A stretch of 64,000 nt of DNA, taken from JANLYQ01 sp031365725. GTDB taxonomy: Bacteria; Actinomycetota; Actinomycetes; JACCUZ01. The notes under the pieces are model-generated. The model made no database searches, was not told where the DNA came from, and saw only the letters and a program-made list of their open reading frames with translations. The stretch lies in assembly GCA_031365725.1 (NCBI GenBank), contig JANLYQ010000017.1, positions 24,654 through 88,653 of the forward strand, given 5' to 3'. Positions 44,796-52,047 of this stretch are shown in pieces (within the stretch, counting starts at the first letter, position 1; each line of letters starts with the position of its first letter). The translations under genes and the position numbers were made by a program.

Positions 44796-45296
44796 ATGCG
44801 CACCCCTGGCACCCGCACCCCTGGCACCCGCACCCTGCTCACCTATGCGACGACGCTGAGCGCGGTGACCGCCACAGCGGTGGTCGGCGGTCTCGCCACC
44901 GACCCCGACGACCGCTGGTACCGCGACCTCGTCAAGCCGTCATGGCAGCCACCACCCGCGGCGTACGGCATCGTCTGGACGCCGTTGTTCCTCGCCCTGG
45001 CCGTCGCGGGTGCTCGCACCTACGGCCGGCTGGAGCCGGGTCCCGAGCGACAGCAATTCGTCGCGGCGTTCGTGATCAACCTCAAGCTGAACGTCGGCTG
45101 GAGCTGGCTGTTCTTCGGCGCCCACCGACCGAAGCTGGCGCTGGCCGAGATCCTGCTGCTCGAGGCGAGCGTGCTCGACCTGGCCCGGCGCGCCAAACAG
45201 GTCGACCCGACCTCGCACAAGCTTCTGGTGCCCTACGCCGCGTGGGTCGTCTTCGCCACCGCGCTCAACGCTGAGCTCGTGCGCCTCAACCCGTGA
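44796..45296 (+). CDS. tspO: TspO/MBR family membrane protein
   Basis: A 166-residue tryptophan-rich sensory protein with five membrane helices. WYRDLVKPSWQPPPAAYGIVW and TPLFLALAVAGARTYGR cover helix one to two with the conserved W-x-P-P motif; NLKLNVGWSWLFFGAHRPKLA and LLVPYAAWVVFATALNAEL match later conserved helices. TspO binds porphyrins and may take part in their breakdown or stress signalling. The N-terminus has a duplicated RTPGT from a 15-bp tandem repeat (44799-44828). Its stop overlaps the converging oxidoreductase gene by 11 bp. Confidence 0.92.
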   Translation: MRTPGTRTPGTRTLLTYATTLSAVTATAVVGGLATDPDDRWYRDLVKPSWQPPPAAYGIVWTPLFLALAVAGARTYGRLEPGPERQQFVAAFVINLKLNVGWSWLFFGAHRPKLALAEILLLEASVLDLARRAKQVDPTSHKLLVPYAAWVVFATALNAELVRLNP

Positions 45297-46683
45297 CAGC
45301 CGTGACCTGCTCGGCGGCTTTGCGGGCGGCGATGAGCACGGGGTCCCAGACCGGGCTGAACGGGGGGGCGTAGCCGAGGTCGAGGGAGGCGATCTCCTCG
45401 ACGCTCATGCGGTTCCACAGCGCGACGGCCAACGCGTCGATGCGCTTGGCTGCTCCCTCGCGCCCCACGATCTGGCCGCCGAGCAGCCGTCCGGTGCGCT
45501 GCTCGACGACCAGCTTGACCGTGATCGGCGCCGCCCCGGGGTAGTAGCCGGCGCGCGTCGTCGAGTCGACAATCACCGTCAGGTAGGCGAAGCCCACGGC
45601 GTCGCAGTCGGCCTCGCGCAACCCGGTGCGCGCGATCTCGAGGGCACACACCTTGCTGACCGCCGTACCGACGACGCCGGGGAATGTCGCGTAGCCACCA
45701 CCGAGGTTGGTGCCGAGCACGCGGCCCTGCTTGTTGGCGTGCGTCCCGAGCGCGACGTGCACGCGGTTGCCTGACACCAGGTCGATCGACTCGGCGCAGT
45801 CGCCGGCCGACCAGATGCCCTCGGCGTCGAAGACCCGCATCTGCAGGTCGGTGACGAGGCCGCCCCAGCGGCCGAGGGTCAGACCGGCGTCGCGCGCGAG
45901 AGTGGTCTCGGGGCTGACGCCGGTGCCGAGCACGACGAGGTCAGCAGCGAAGGCGCCGTCGTCGGTGGCGACGCCCGACACGCGACCTGCCGCATCGGTC
46001 TCGAAGCCGACCAGGCTGACGCCGGTGCGCACATCGATGCCCATGCCCTCCATCGCGTCGTGCACGAGCCGGCCCATGTCGGGGTCGAGGGTCGCCATCG
46101 GCTCGGCCGAGCGGGTCAGCATGGTGACCTCGAGACCCCGGTTGACCATCGCCTCGGCCATCTCGACGCCGATGTAGCCGCCGCCCACGACGACGGCCTT
46201 CTTCGGCCCGTGCTGCCGTGCGTCGAGGAAGACCAGTGAGTCGAGCAGGGCCTCGCCGTCGTCGAGGGTCTGCACCCCGTGGATGCCGGCGGCGTCAACG
46301 CCCCCCACGTCGGGTCGACGAGGGCGCGCACCGGTGGCGATGACGAGGTGGTCGAAGCCGAGCGCGTACGTCGCCCCGCCCTCGTGGTCACGCACCTCGA
46401 CCTCTCGCCGGTCGAGGTCGAGCGACATCGCCTCGGAGCGCATCCGCAGGTCGATCCCGTTGGCCCGGTGCTGCTGGGGGGTCCGGGCGACGAGATCGTC
46501 GGAGGAGTCGACGTCGCCCCCGACCCAGTAGGGGATGCCGCAGGCGCTGTACGACGTGTGGTGGCTGCGTTCGAGGGCGACCACCTCGAGGTCGCGGCCG
46601 CGCTTGGCTGCCACCCGCAACGCCTGCGACGCGGCGGACATCCCGGCCGCGTCGGCCCCGATGACTACGACTCGCTCTGCCAT
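45286..46683 (-). CDS. FAD-dependent pyridine nucleotide-disulfide reductase, CoA-disulfide-reductase-like
   Basis: A 465-residue flavoprotein. FAD binding begins with VVVIGADAAGMSAASQALR; a single redox cysteine lies at residue 48 in SYSACGIPYWVGG, the pattern of CoA-disulfide reductase and NADH oxidase/peroxidase. KKAVVVGGGYIGVEMAEAM is the NAD(P)H site and IWSAGDCAE the second FAD contact. The C-terminal dimer domain has GREGAAKRIDALA and YAPPFSPVWDP, including the tyrosines important in CoADR. It could reduce CoA disulfide or persulfides, or dispose of oxygen or peroxide. No rhodanese domain is attached. Monocistronic, converging with tspO. Confidence 0.88.
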   Translation of the reverse strand: MAERVVVIGADAAGMSAASQALRVAAKRGRDLEVVALERSHHTSYSACGIPYWVGGDVDSSDDLVARTPQQHRANGIDLRMRSEAMSLDLDRREVEVRDHEGGATYALGFDHLVIATGARPRRPDVGGVDAAGIHGVQTLDDGEALLDSLVFLDARQHGPKKAVVVGGGYIGVEMAEAMVNRGLEVTMLTRSAEPMATLDPDMGRLVHDAMEGMGIDVRTGVSLVGFETDAAGRVSGVATDDGAFAADLVVLGTGVSPETTLARDAGLTLGRWGGLVTDLQMRVFDAEGIWSAGDCAESIDLVSGNRVHVALGTHANKQGRVLGTNLGGGYATFPGVVGTAVSKVCALEIARTGLREADCDAVGFAYLTVIVDSTTRAGYYPGAAPITVKLVVEQRTGRLLGGQIVGREGAAKRIDALAVALWNRMSVEEIASLDLGYAPPFSPVWDPVLIAARKAAEQVTAVTG

Positions 46684-46708
46684 GCCCGCGAGGCTATCCG
46701 GGGGCTGC

Positions 46709-47542
46709 TCAGTGCTTCTTGGTCCAGGGGGTGGTGGTGGTCAGCGCCCGCATGCCGAGGCGCTCCAGGATCGGGCGGCTGTCCGGGCTCGCGTCCACCT
46801 GCAGGTAGGTGAAGCCCCGCGCGGCTGCCTCGTCGGCCCGTCGCGAGACGAGCGCCCGGTAGATGCCGCGACCGCGCCACTGCTCCAGCGTGCTGCCGCC
46901 CCAGAGCGAGGCAAAGTCGGTGCCGTGGTGGAACTGCACCCGGGCCGCGCAGACGATGGTCCCGTCCGGCGCCTCGGCCACCCACACCGACATGCTGTCG
47001 GGGTGTGCAGCCAGCGCTGCGGCGAGACTCTCCGCCCGCTCGGTGCCGTCTTCCCCCCACACTGCCGTGTCGAGGTCAGCGACGCCGCGCCAGTCGGCGG
47101 CCGACCCCGCCTCGTCGTCGCGGATGTGCCGGATGGTGACTCCGGCCGGGTCTCCCGCCGCCAGGTGCCGACGTACGACGTCGACCTCGCCGAGCACCAG
47201 AGCCTCAACGTCCTCGGCCACAAACCCCTTGGCCAGCAGGCGATCCGACAGGTCAGCCGGCTGGTCGTAGGCGTAGAGCTTCCACTCCCAGTCCTTGGGC
47301 GTCGCACCCGGCGGGACCGACCCGGCGAAGATCTCGACTGCGGCATCGAGGGCAGCATCAGCCGTCTCCGCCGACAGGTCGCTCCACATCACGCCGCCGC
47401 CCCACGCCGTCGCGCTCACCGGCAGGAGCAGGAGCATCGGCGCAGGCTCGGTGACCACCTCGACTCGCATCCCCGGATCCGGCTGCGGCGACCGGCGTAC
47501 CTGCGTCTCGAACGCCTCGAGCAGCTCGTCGTCGCTCAGCAT
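46709..47542 (-). CDS. GNAT-family N-acetyltransferase
   Basis: A 277-residue protein with an N-terminal accessory region (LLEAFETQVRRSPQPDPGMRV, then WSDLSAETADAALDAAV) and a C-terminal GNAT domain: VWVAEAPDGTIVCAARVQFH, the acetyl-CoA loop QWRGRGIYRALVSRRADEAAARG and the end RPILERLGMRALTTTTPW. ATG at 47542 was chosen. A GTG at 47611 in the same frame would add 23 residues, mostly Thr-Ser-Pro repeats from a 9-bp tandem array. Substrate unknown. It lies 25 bp upstream of the oxidoreductase start, same direction. Confidence 0.82.
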   Translation of the reverse strand: MLSDDELLEAFETQVRRSPQPDPGMRVEVVTEPAPMLLLLPVSATAWGGGVMWSDLSAETADAALDAAVEIFAGSVPPGATPKDWEWKLYAYDQPADLSDRLLAKGFVAEDVEALVLGEVDVVRRHLAAGDPAGVTIRHIRDDEAGSAADWRGVADLDTAVWGEDGTERAESLAAALAAHPDSMSVWVAEAPDGTIVCAARVQFHHGTDFASLWGGSTLEQWRGRGIYRALVSRRADEAAARGFTYLQVDASPDSRPILERLGMRALTTTTPWTKKH

Positions 47543-47552
47543 GGCGACAGCA

Positions 47553-47606
47553 GTCGGGCTGGTCGGGCTGGTCGGGCTGGTCGGGCTGGTCGGGCTGGTC
47601 GGGCTG
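47553..47606. repeat. Six-copy 9-bp tandem repeat
   Basis: GTCGGGCTG is repeated exactly six times. It lies just upstream of, or inside the leading part of, the acetyltransferase gene, where it reads (Thr-Ser-Pro)n. As the unit is a multiple of three, changes in copy number would not shift the frame. Confidence 0.95.
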
Positions 47607-47627
47607 GTCACGCCCACGATCCTGGCA

Positions 47628-47717
47628 CCGAGTGGCGGAACATGGCGGCCAATGTTGCCGGGGGACCGCCTGATTCCGCCACTCGTCGAGACAGCCCCAC
47701 CAGATTCCGCCACTCGG
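47628..47717. repeat. Three copies of a 13-bp motif, one inverted
   Basis: CCGAGTGGCGGAA at 47628-47640 is the exact reverse complement of TTCCGCCACTCGG at 47705-47717; a third copy, GATTCCGCCACTCG, lies at 47672-47685, and the two forward copies share GATTCCGCCACTCG. The first copy can pair with either later one. The element fills the space between the TrmH-type gene and the acetyltransferase. Confidence 0.9.
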
Positions 47718-47741
47718 CAGAGGCACCCCCGCGTACGGCGG

Positions 47742-48458
47742 TCAGAGCGGGTGACCGGACACGTGCTGGCGGACCCAGGTGTGCAAGGCGATCGCTGCTG
47801 CGGCGCCGGCGTTGATCGAGCGGGTCGACCCGAACTGCGCGACCGACACGACGAGGTCCACCGACTCACGCGCATCGGCGGAGAGCCCCGGACCCTCCTG
47901 ACCGAACAGCAGGACGCACGCGCGCGGTAGCCGGGTGGACTCCAGCGGCACCGAGCCGGGCAGGTTGTCGACTCCCACCAACGGCACACCCTCAGCCGCA
48001 GCCCACGCGGCCAATGCGGCCACGCTCTCGTGGTGCCGCACGTGCTGATAGCGGTCGGTGACCATCGCACCGCGACGGTTCCATCGGCGCAGGCCGACGA
48101 TGTGCACCTCACGTGCCATGAAGGCGTTCGCGGTGCGCACCACCGAGCCGATGTTGAAGTCGTGCTGCCAGTTCTCCACCGCGACATGCACGTCGTGCCG
48201 GTGCAGGTCGAGGTCGGCCACGACAGCCTCGCGCCGCCAGTAGCGATAGCGGTCGACGACGTTGCGGCGGTCGCCGTGAGCCAGCAGCTCGGGATCCAGC
48301 CGGGGGTCGTCGGGCCACGGCCCCACCCAAGGACCGACGCCGACCTCGGGCAGCTCGACCTCAGGCAGCTCAGTCTCCGGCAGCTCGACCTCGGGCAGCT
48401 CGACCTCGACCACCTCGACCACCTCGACCGCGCCGGCCTCGTCCTCCCGCTGCGTCAC
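47742..48458 (-). CDS. TrmH/SpoU-type RNA 2'-O-methyltransferase
   Basis: A 238-residue SPOUT-fold enzyme. Motif 1 is HDFNIGSVVRTANAF, motif 2 CVLLFGQEGPGLS and motif 3 GSTRSINAGAAAAIALH, all intact, so it should methylate a ribose in tRNA or rRNA. The N-terminal 40 residues are an acidic repeat built from ELPEV units and look disordered; the encoding DNA at about 48341-48430 repeats a 15-bp unit. GTG at 48458 is only 23 bp from the divergent DedA gene start, leaving very little room for promoters. Target nucleotide unknown. Confidence 0.9.
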   Translation of the reverse strand: MTQREDEAGAVEVVEVVEVELPEVELPETELPEVELPEVGVGPWVGPWPDDPRLDPELLAHGDRRNVVDRYRYWRREAVVADLDLHRHDVHVAVENWQHDFNIGSVVRTANAFMAREVHIVGLRRWNRRGAMVTDRYQHVRHHESVAALAAWAAAEGVPLVGVDNLPGSVPLESTRLPRACVLLFGQEGPGLSADARESVDLVVSVAQFGSTRSINAGAAAAIALHTWVRQHVSGHPL

Positions 48459-48481
48459 GCCCGCAACCCTAGGCTCGGGCG

Positions 48482-49132
48482 ATGCACCCGAGCGCCGCGC
48501 TGACCAAGCTGGCTGGTGCGCTCGACCTGTCCCCCGACCTCTCCACCCTCAGCGCCACCGCCGTCTACACCGTGGTGCTCATCCTCGTGTTCGTCGAGTC
48601 GGGCCTGCTGGTCGGCTTCTTCCTGCCCGGCGACACAGTCCTGTTCGCGGCCGGGCTGGTGTCGGCCGATCCACGCTCGGGTGTCTCGGTGTGGCTGCTG
48701 GCAGGCGGCGCATTCGTCGCTGCCGTCGCCGGGGACTCCGTCGGCTACACCACCGGTTCGCGGCTGGGCCGGGCGTGGCTCGTGCGCCGCATCGACCATG
48801 GCCGGCTCGACCGCCGCCATCTCGACCGCGCCGACGCCCTCGTCGACCGCTACGGCTGGTGGGCAGTGGTCGCCGCGCGCTGGGTGCCGTGGGTACGCAC
48901 CTTCACCCCGATCGTCGCGGGCACCAGTCGGATGCCCTACCGCCGATTCCTGCCGGCCAACGTCGTCGGCGCGCTCGCCTGGGCTGTCGGCCTCACCGTG
49001 ATCGGTCACCTCGCCGCCGCGACGCCGGCGTTGCGCTTCGCGGCGTACGCCGTGGCGGGCACGTTCGTCGCCGCCTCCGCTGTCGCGGGTGTCGTCGGCC
49101 GGCTCCGCAACCGACGCGCCGGCACCCAGTAG
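48482..49132 (+). CDS. DedA family membrane protein (first of two)
   Basis: A 216-residue DedA/SNARE-associated-fold protein. VESGLLVGFFLPGDTVLFAAG carries the conserved acidic and proline-glycine motif of the re-entrant region; YTTGSRLGRAWLVRR and AARWVPWVRTFTPIVAGTSRMPYRRF hold the conserved arginines. DedA proteins include polyprenyl- or phospholipid flippases/transporters that depend on proton motive force. ATG at 48482. It leads a compact rightward group with the RodZ-C-terminus-like gene and a second DedA. Confidence 0.9.
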   Translation: MHPSAALTKLAGALDLSPDLSTLSATAVYTVVLILVFVESGLLVGFFLPGDTVLFAAGLVSADPRSGVSVWLLAGGAFVAAVAGDSVGYTTGSRLGRAWLVRRIDHGRLDRRHLDRADALVDRYGWWAVVAARWVPWVRTFTPIVAGTSRMPYRRFLPANVVGALAWAVGLTVIGHLAAATPALRFAAYAVAGTFVAASAVAGVVGRLRNRRAGTQ

Positions 49133-49142
49133 CGTCGTCATC

Positions 49143-49700
49143 GTGGGTCGACACACCGTCCCCGGCACGGGCAGGGCCGAGCCCGACCGCGGCTTCTGGA
49201 GCCGGGTCGCGGTGGCCGTGGTGCTGCTCGCTCTCGTCGGCGGCTGGTTCGTGGTGCGCGCCGTCCGCGACGACGGCGTCAGCACCACCAACCCCAACGC
49301 CGGGGGTACGACGGCCAGCCCGGCCAGCACATCCACGAGCGGGACTGGCGCCGCGGTGTCGGCTACCCAGAGTCCGGGCACGAGTCCCGGCGTCACCACC
49401 GGAGCCGCCTCTTCCTCAGCGACCGCCGGCACCGCGACGTCGCCGACGACCGGCTCCACCCCACGACCAGTCACTCTGACCTTCACCGTGAAGCGGGCGG
49501 CGTACATCACGATCAGCGTGCCGGGCGGACGCACGCTGGTGTCCCGGACGTTTGCCGCGGGTGCCACCGGGTCCTTCGACCAGAGGGTGCTGCGTGTGGT
49601 CAACGGCCGCCCCGATGCCGTGAGGTTCATCGTCAACGGCACGCCGCGCACGCCGGGTCCGGCCAGCCGGCCGGAGACGTTCACCGTCCGGCGGCGCTGA
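49143..49700 (+). CDS. Membrane-anchored protein with RodZ C-terminal (DUF4115)-like domain
   Basis: A 185-residue protein: a short cytoplasmic start, one membrane helix (about 23-41, VAVAVVLLALVGGWFVVRAV), a long Ser/Thr/Gly/Ala-rich linker (about 45-110) and a C-terminal beta-rich domain with LTFTVKRAAYITISVPGG, TFAAGATGSFDQRVLRVV and VRFIVNGTPRTPG. That last domain resembles DUF4115, the extracellular end of RodZ, though the RodZ helix-turn-helix is missing. GTG at 49143. It lies 10 bp after one DedA gene and 18 bp before another, suggesting one operon concerned with the envelope. Confidence 0.72.
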   Translation: MGRHTVPGTGRAEPDRGFWSRVAVAVVLLALVGGWFVVRAVRDDGVSTTNPNAGGTTASPASTSTSGTGAAVSATQSPGTSPGVTTGAASSSATAGTATSPTTGSTPRPVTLTFTVKRAAYITISVPGGRTLVSRTFAAGATGSFDQRVLRVVNGRPDAVRFIVNGTPRTPGPASRPETFTVRRR

Positions 49701-49718
49701 CCCCACTAGCCTTGACCG

Positions 49719-50342
49719 GTGACCAACCTCGCGCTCGGCCCGTCCTTCCTCGACCCGACCCATCTGGTCAGCACCTTCGGGTTGGTGGGGTTCGCCGTGG
49801 TCATCTTCGCCGAGTGCGGGCTGCTGGTCGGCTTCTTCTTCCCCGGTGACTCGCTGCTGTTCACGGCCGGGCTGCTGGTCAAGCAGGACAAGTACGTCCA
49901 CCAGCCGCTGTGGCTGGTCATCGTCGTCGGCGCGGTCGCCGCCATCGCCGGCAACCAGGTCGGCTACGCCATCGGCGCGAAGGCCGGACCGGCGTTGTTC
50001 GCCCGACCGGACTCGCGACTGTTCAAGCAGGAGTACGTCGAGAAGACCAACGCCTTCTTCGAGAAGCACGGCCCCCGCGCCATCATCCTCGCCAGGTTCG
50101 TGCCCATCGTGCGCACCTTCATCACCGTGATCGCCGGCGTGGGTCGCATGAACTACCGCACCTACACGATCTACACCGTCATCGGCGGCATCCTGTGGTG
50201 CGTCAGCGTCACGGTGCTGGGCTACCTGCTCGGCAACGTCGCCTTCGTGCGCAACAACCTCGAGCCGATCCTCGTCGGCATCGTCGCGCTGTCGGTCCTG
50301 CCGATCGCGGTCGAGTTCCTGCGCAACCGTCGCACGGCCTAG
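49719..50342 (+). CDS. DedA family membrane protein (second of two)
   Basis: A 207-residue DedA protein, closely resembling the one 590 bp upstream in motif layout but with lower sequence similarity: AECGLLVGFFFPGDSLLFTAG, GNQVGYAIGAKAGPALF and LARFVPIVRTFITVIAGVGRMNYRTY. GTG at 49719. The pair could serve different lipids or act as a heteromer; both are guesses. The stop codon overlaps that of the convergent multicopper oxidase in the tetranucleotide CTAG, so no terminator can lie between them. Confidence 0.92.
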   Translation: MTNLALGPSFLDPTHLVSTFGLVGFAVVIFAECGLLVGFFFPGDSLLFTAGLLVKQDKYVHQPLWLVIVVGAVAAIAGNQVGYAIGAKAGPALFARPDSRLFKQEYVEKTNAFFEKHGPRAIILARFVPIVRTFITVIAGVGRMNYRTYTIYTVIGGILWCVSVTVLGYLLGNVAFVRNNLEPILVGIVALSVLPIAVEFLRNRRTA

Positions 50343-51838
50343 GTCATCGACACCGGCTGCGGGCTCTGTCCCGGGCCGAGCACGAGGAACTGGCCCATCA
50401 TGCCGCGGTCCTCGTGGAAGAGCATGTGGCAGTGATACATGTACGGCAGCGTGGGATCGCCGTAGTCGGCAAATCGCATGATGAGTCGGACCGGTCGGCC
50501 CGGAGGGACGTAGACGGTGTCCTTCCAGCCAGCGAGCTCAGCAGGCGGGGGGCGGCGATCGATGTCGAGGATCTGGAACTGCACGTCGTGGACGTGGAAG
50601 TTGTGCGGGCGGTCATCGGTGTTCTCGATCGTCCAGACCTCGATCGTCTCCCGAGTGGTGCTGAAATCAATCCGGCTCGTGCTCATCCGCGCGTCGTTGA
50701 TCTCGAACCATTGGAGCTCGAAGTGCCGGCGTTGCACCGCGCTGGAGGGATCGAGCCGGTCGATCGTGGCGAGAGCAGTCGGCAGCTGCCGCGGCGCCGG
50801 GACGCCGGAGGGACGGAGCTCAAGGATGTCGAAGCTGTCCAAGACACCGAACCCCCTAGCCTCCGCGCCGAGTCCTGCGCGATCGCCAAAGGGAAAGGAA
50901 CGCAGCATCAGCGGTGCGTCGGTCACATCGACGACCAGTTCGACGCGTTCGCCCGGGCTCAGCGCCACCCTGGTGGCGGGGACCGGGCGTTGGAGCACGC
51001 CGCCGTCGCTGGCGACGAGGTGAAACTCTCGATCGTCGGCGAGTCCCAGGTTGTACATCCGGGCCGTCGATCCGTTGAGGACACGGAGGCGGGCTCGTCC
51101 GCCGGGGAGGGTGAGGAAGGCGCCGTGAATGCCGTTGGTGACGATGACATCGCCCAACAGGCCGACACTCTCGGAGTCCGACTCATCAAGAGTGCCGTCC
51201 GACCTCAGGCGCTTGTCCTGGATCAGCAGCGGAATGTCATCGACGCCGTAGCGAGCGGGGAGGTCGAGGGCATCAGTCTGGTCGTCATCGACGATGAAGA
51301 GCCCGGCGAGTCCTCGGTACACGTGCTTCTGGGTGCGCCCGTGGGGGTGTGGGTGGTACCACAAGGTGGCCGCAGGCTGTAGCACGGTCCACTCGGGATC
51401 CCACGTGGTCGCCGATTCGATGGGTTGGTGCGGGCCACCGTCAAAGCGTGCCGGCAGATGCATGCCGTGCCAGTGGATCGTGGTGGCCTCCGGCAGCTGG
51501 TTGGCCAGGTGCACCGCCACCCTGTCGCCGCGGCGGGCGCGAAGGGTGGGTCCGAGAATCGTGCCGTTGTAGCCCCAGGTCGGGGTTGCTACCCCCGGCA
51601 AGATCTGGGTGGTTCCGGTGGCTGCGGTGAGCGTGAAGTGCCGGACCCCCGCATCATCGGTAACGGCCCTGGCCAACGGCGGCACCGGCAACGGCCGGTC
51701 GAACGACGATGTCGGTTGGGAACCAGCCCGCACCGCCACCGGTCTGCTCGCTCGTAGCCGTGGTCGGGACCGGCAGCCGGCCAACACCAAGGGAAGTCCG
51801 ATCGCCCCCAGCAGGACATGACGGCGCGACGGCTCCAC
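50339..51838 (-). CDS. Multicopper oxidase, predicted Tat-exported lipoprotein
   Basis: A 499-residue CueO/bilirubin-oxidase-type enzyme. The start PSRRHVLLG is a twin-arginine motif and the hydrophobic stretch ends LVLAGC, a lipobox with cysteine at residue 22, so it is likely exported folded and lipidated. Copper motifs are complete: TIHWHGMH (H122, H124), YHPHPHG (H162-H166), HNFHVHDVQF and YHCHMLFHEDRGMMG with the type 1 cysteine. It would oxidise Cu(I), phenols or metals using oxygen. Codons here are slightly less G/C-biased in places than neighbours. ATG at 51838. Upstream lies a structured 205-bp gap. Confidence 0.94.
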   Translation of the reverse strand: MEPSRRHVLLGAIGLPLVLAGCRSRPRLRASRPVAVRAGSQPTSSFDRPLPVPPLARAVTDDAGVRHFTLTAATGTTQILPGVATPTWGYNGTILGPTLRARRGDRVAVHLANQLPEATTIHWHGMHLPARFDGGPHQPIESATTWDPEWTVLQPAATLWYHPHPHGRTQKHVYRGLAGLFIVDDDQTDALDLPARYGVDDIPLLIQDKRLRSDGTLDESDSESVGLLGDVIVTNGIHGAFLTLPGGRARLRVLNGSTARMYNLGLADDREFHLVASDGGVLQRPVPATRVALSPGERVELVVDVTDAPLMLRSFPFGDRAGLGAEARGFGVLDSFDILELRPSGVPAPRQLPTALATIDRLDPSSAVQRRHFELQWFEINDARMSTSRIDFSTTRETIEVWTIENTDDRPHNFHVHDVQFQILDIDRRPPPAELAGWKDTVYVPPGRPVRLIMRFADYGDPTLPYMYHCHMLFHEDRGMMGQFLVLGPGQSPQPVSMT

Positions 51839-51954
51839 AGGGCGTGCTCCTCTCAGGCCGCCCGCGCGCAGATCGGTAGGCGCGTCGGGGACCGCTCGAC
51901 GCGACAGTTTCCGCAGAGTCCGCTCGGGAGTTCCTGTGACGAGCCTGGCAACTC

Positions 51955-52011
51955 CGTGTGAGTGGTTCGGCCGGGTCGCCGGCCCCCGGTCTTGCCACGG
52001 GACCTCACACG
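51955..52011. other. Nested hairpins upstream of the multicopper oxidase gene
   Basis: CGTGTGAG at 51955-51962 pairs with CTCACACG at 52004-52011, and inside it GGCCGG (51969-51974) pairs with CCGGCC (51979-51984) around a 4-base loop. It could be a leader structure or an operator; no known copper-regulator site was recognised. Confidence 0.5.
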
Positions 52012-52020
52012 TCGCGCGGG

Positions 52021-52047
52021 CTGACGTACAGGGCGAAGGAACGTCAG
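52021..52047 (-). terminator. Hairpin overlapping the lemA stop
   Basis: CTGACGT at 52021-52027 pairs with ACGTCAG at 52041-52047 across a 13-base loop. The right arm includes the lemA stop codon (52044-52046), so this is a plausible terminator for the leftward lemA transcript. Confidence 0.5.

Noticed and set aside
47553..47606. CRISPR array
   Set aside because: Units are 9 bp and directly adjacent, without spacers; it is a simple tandem repeat.
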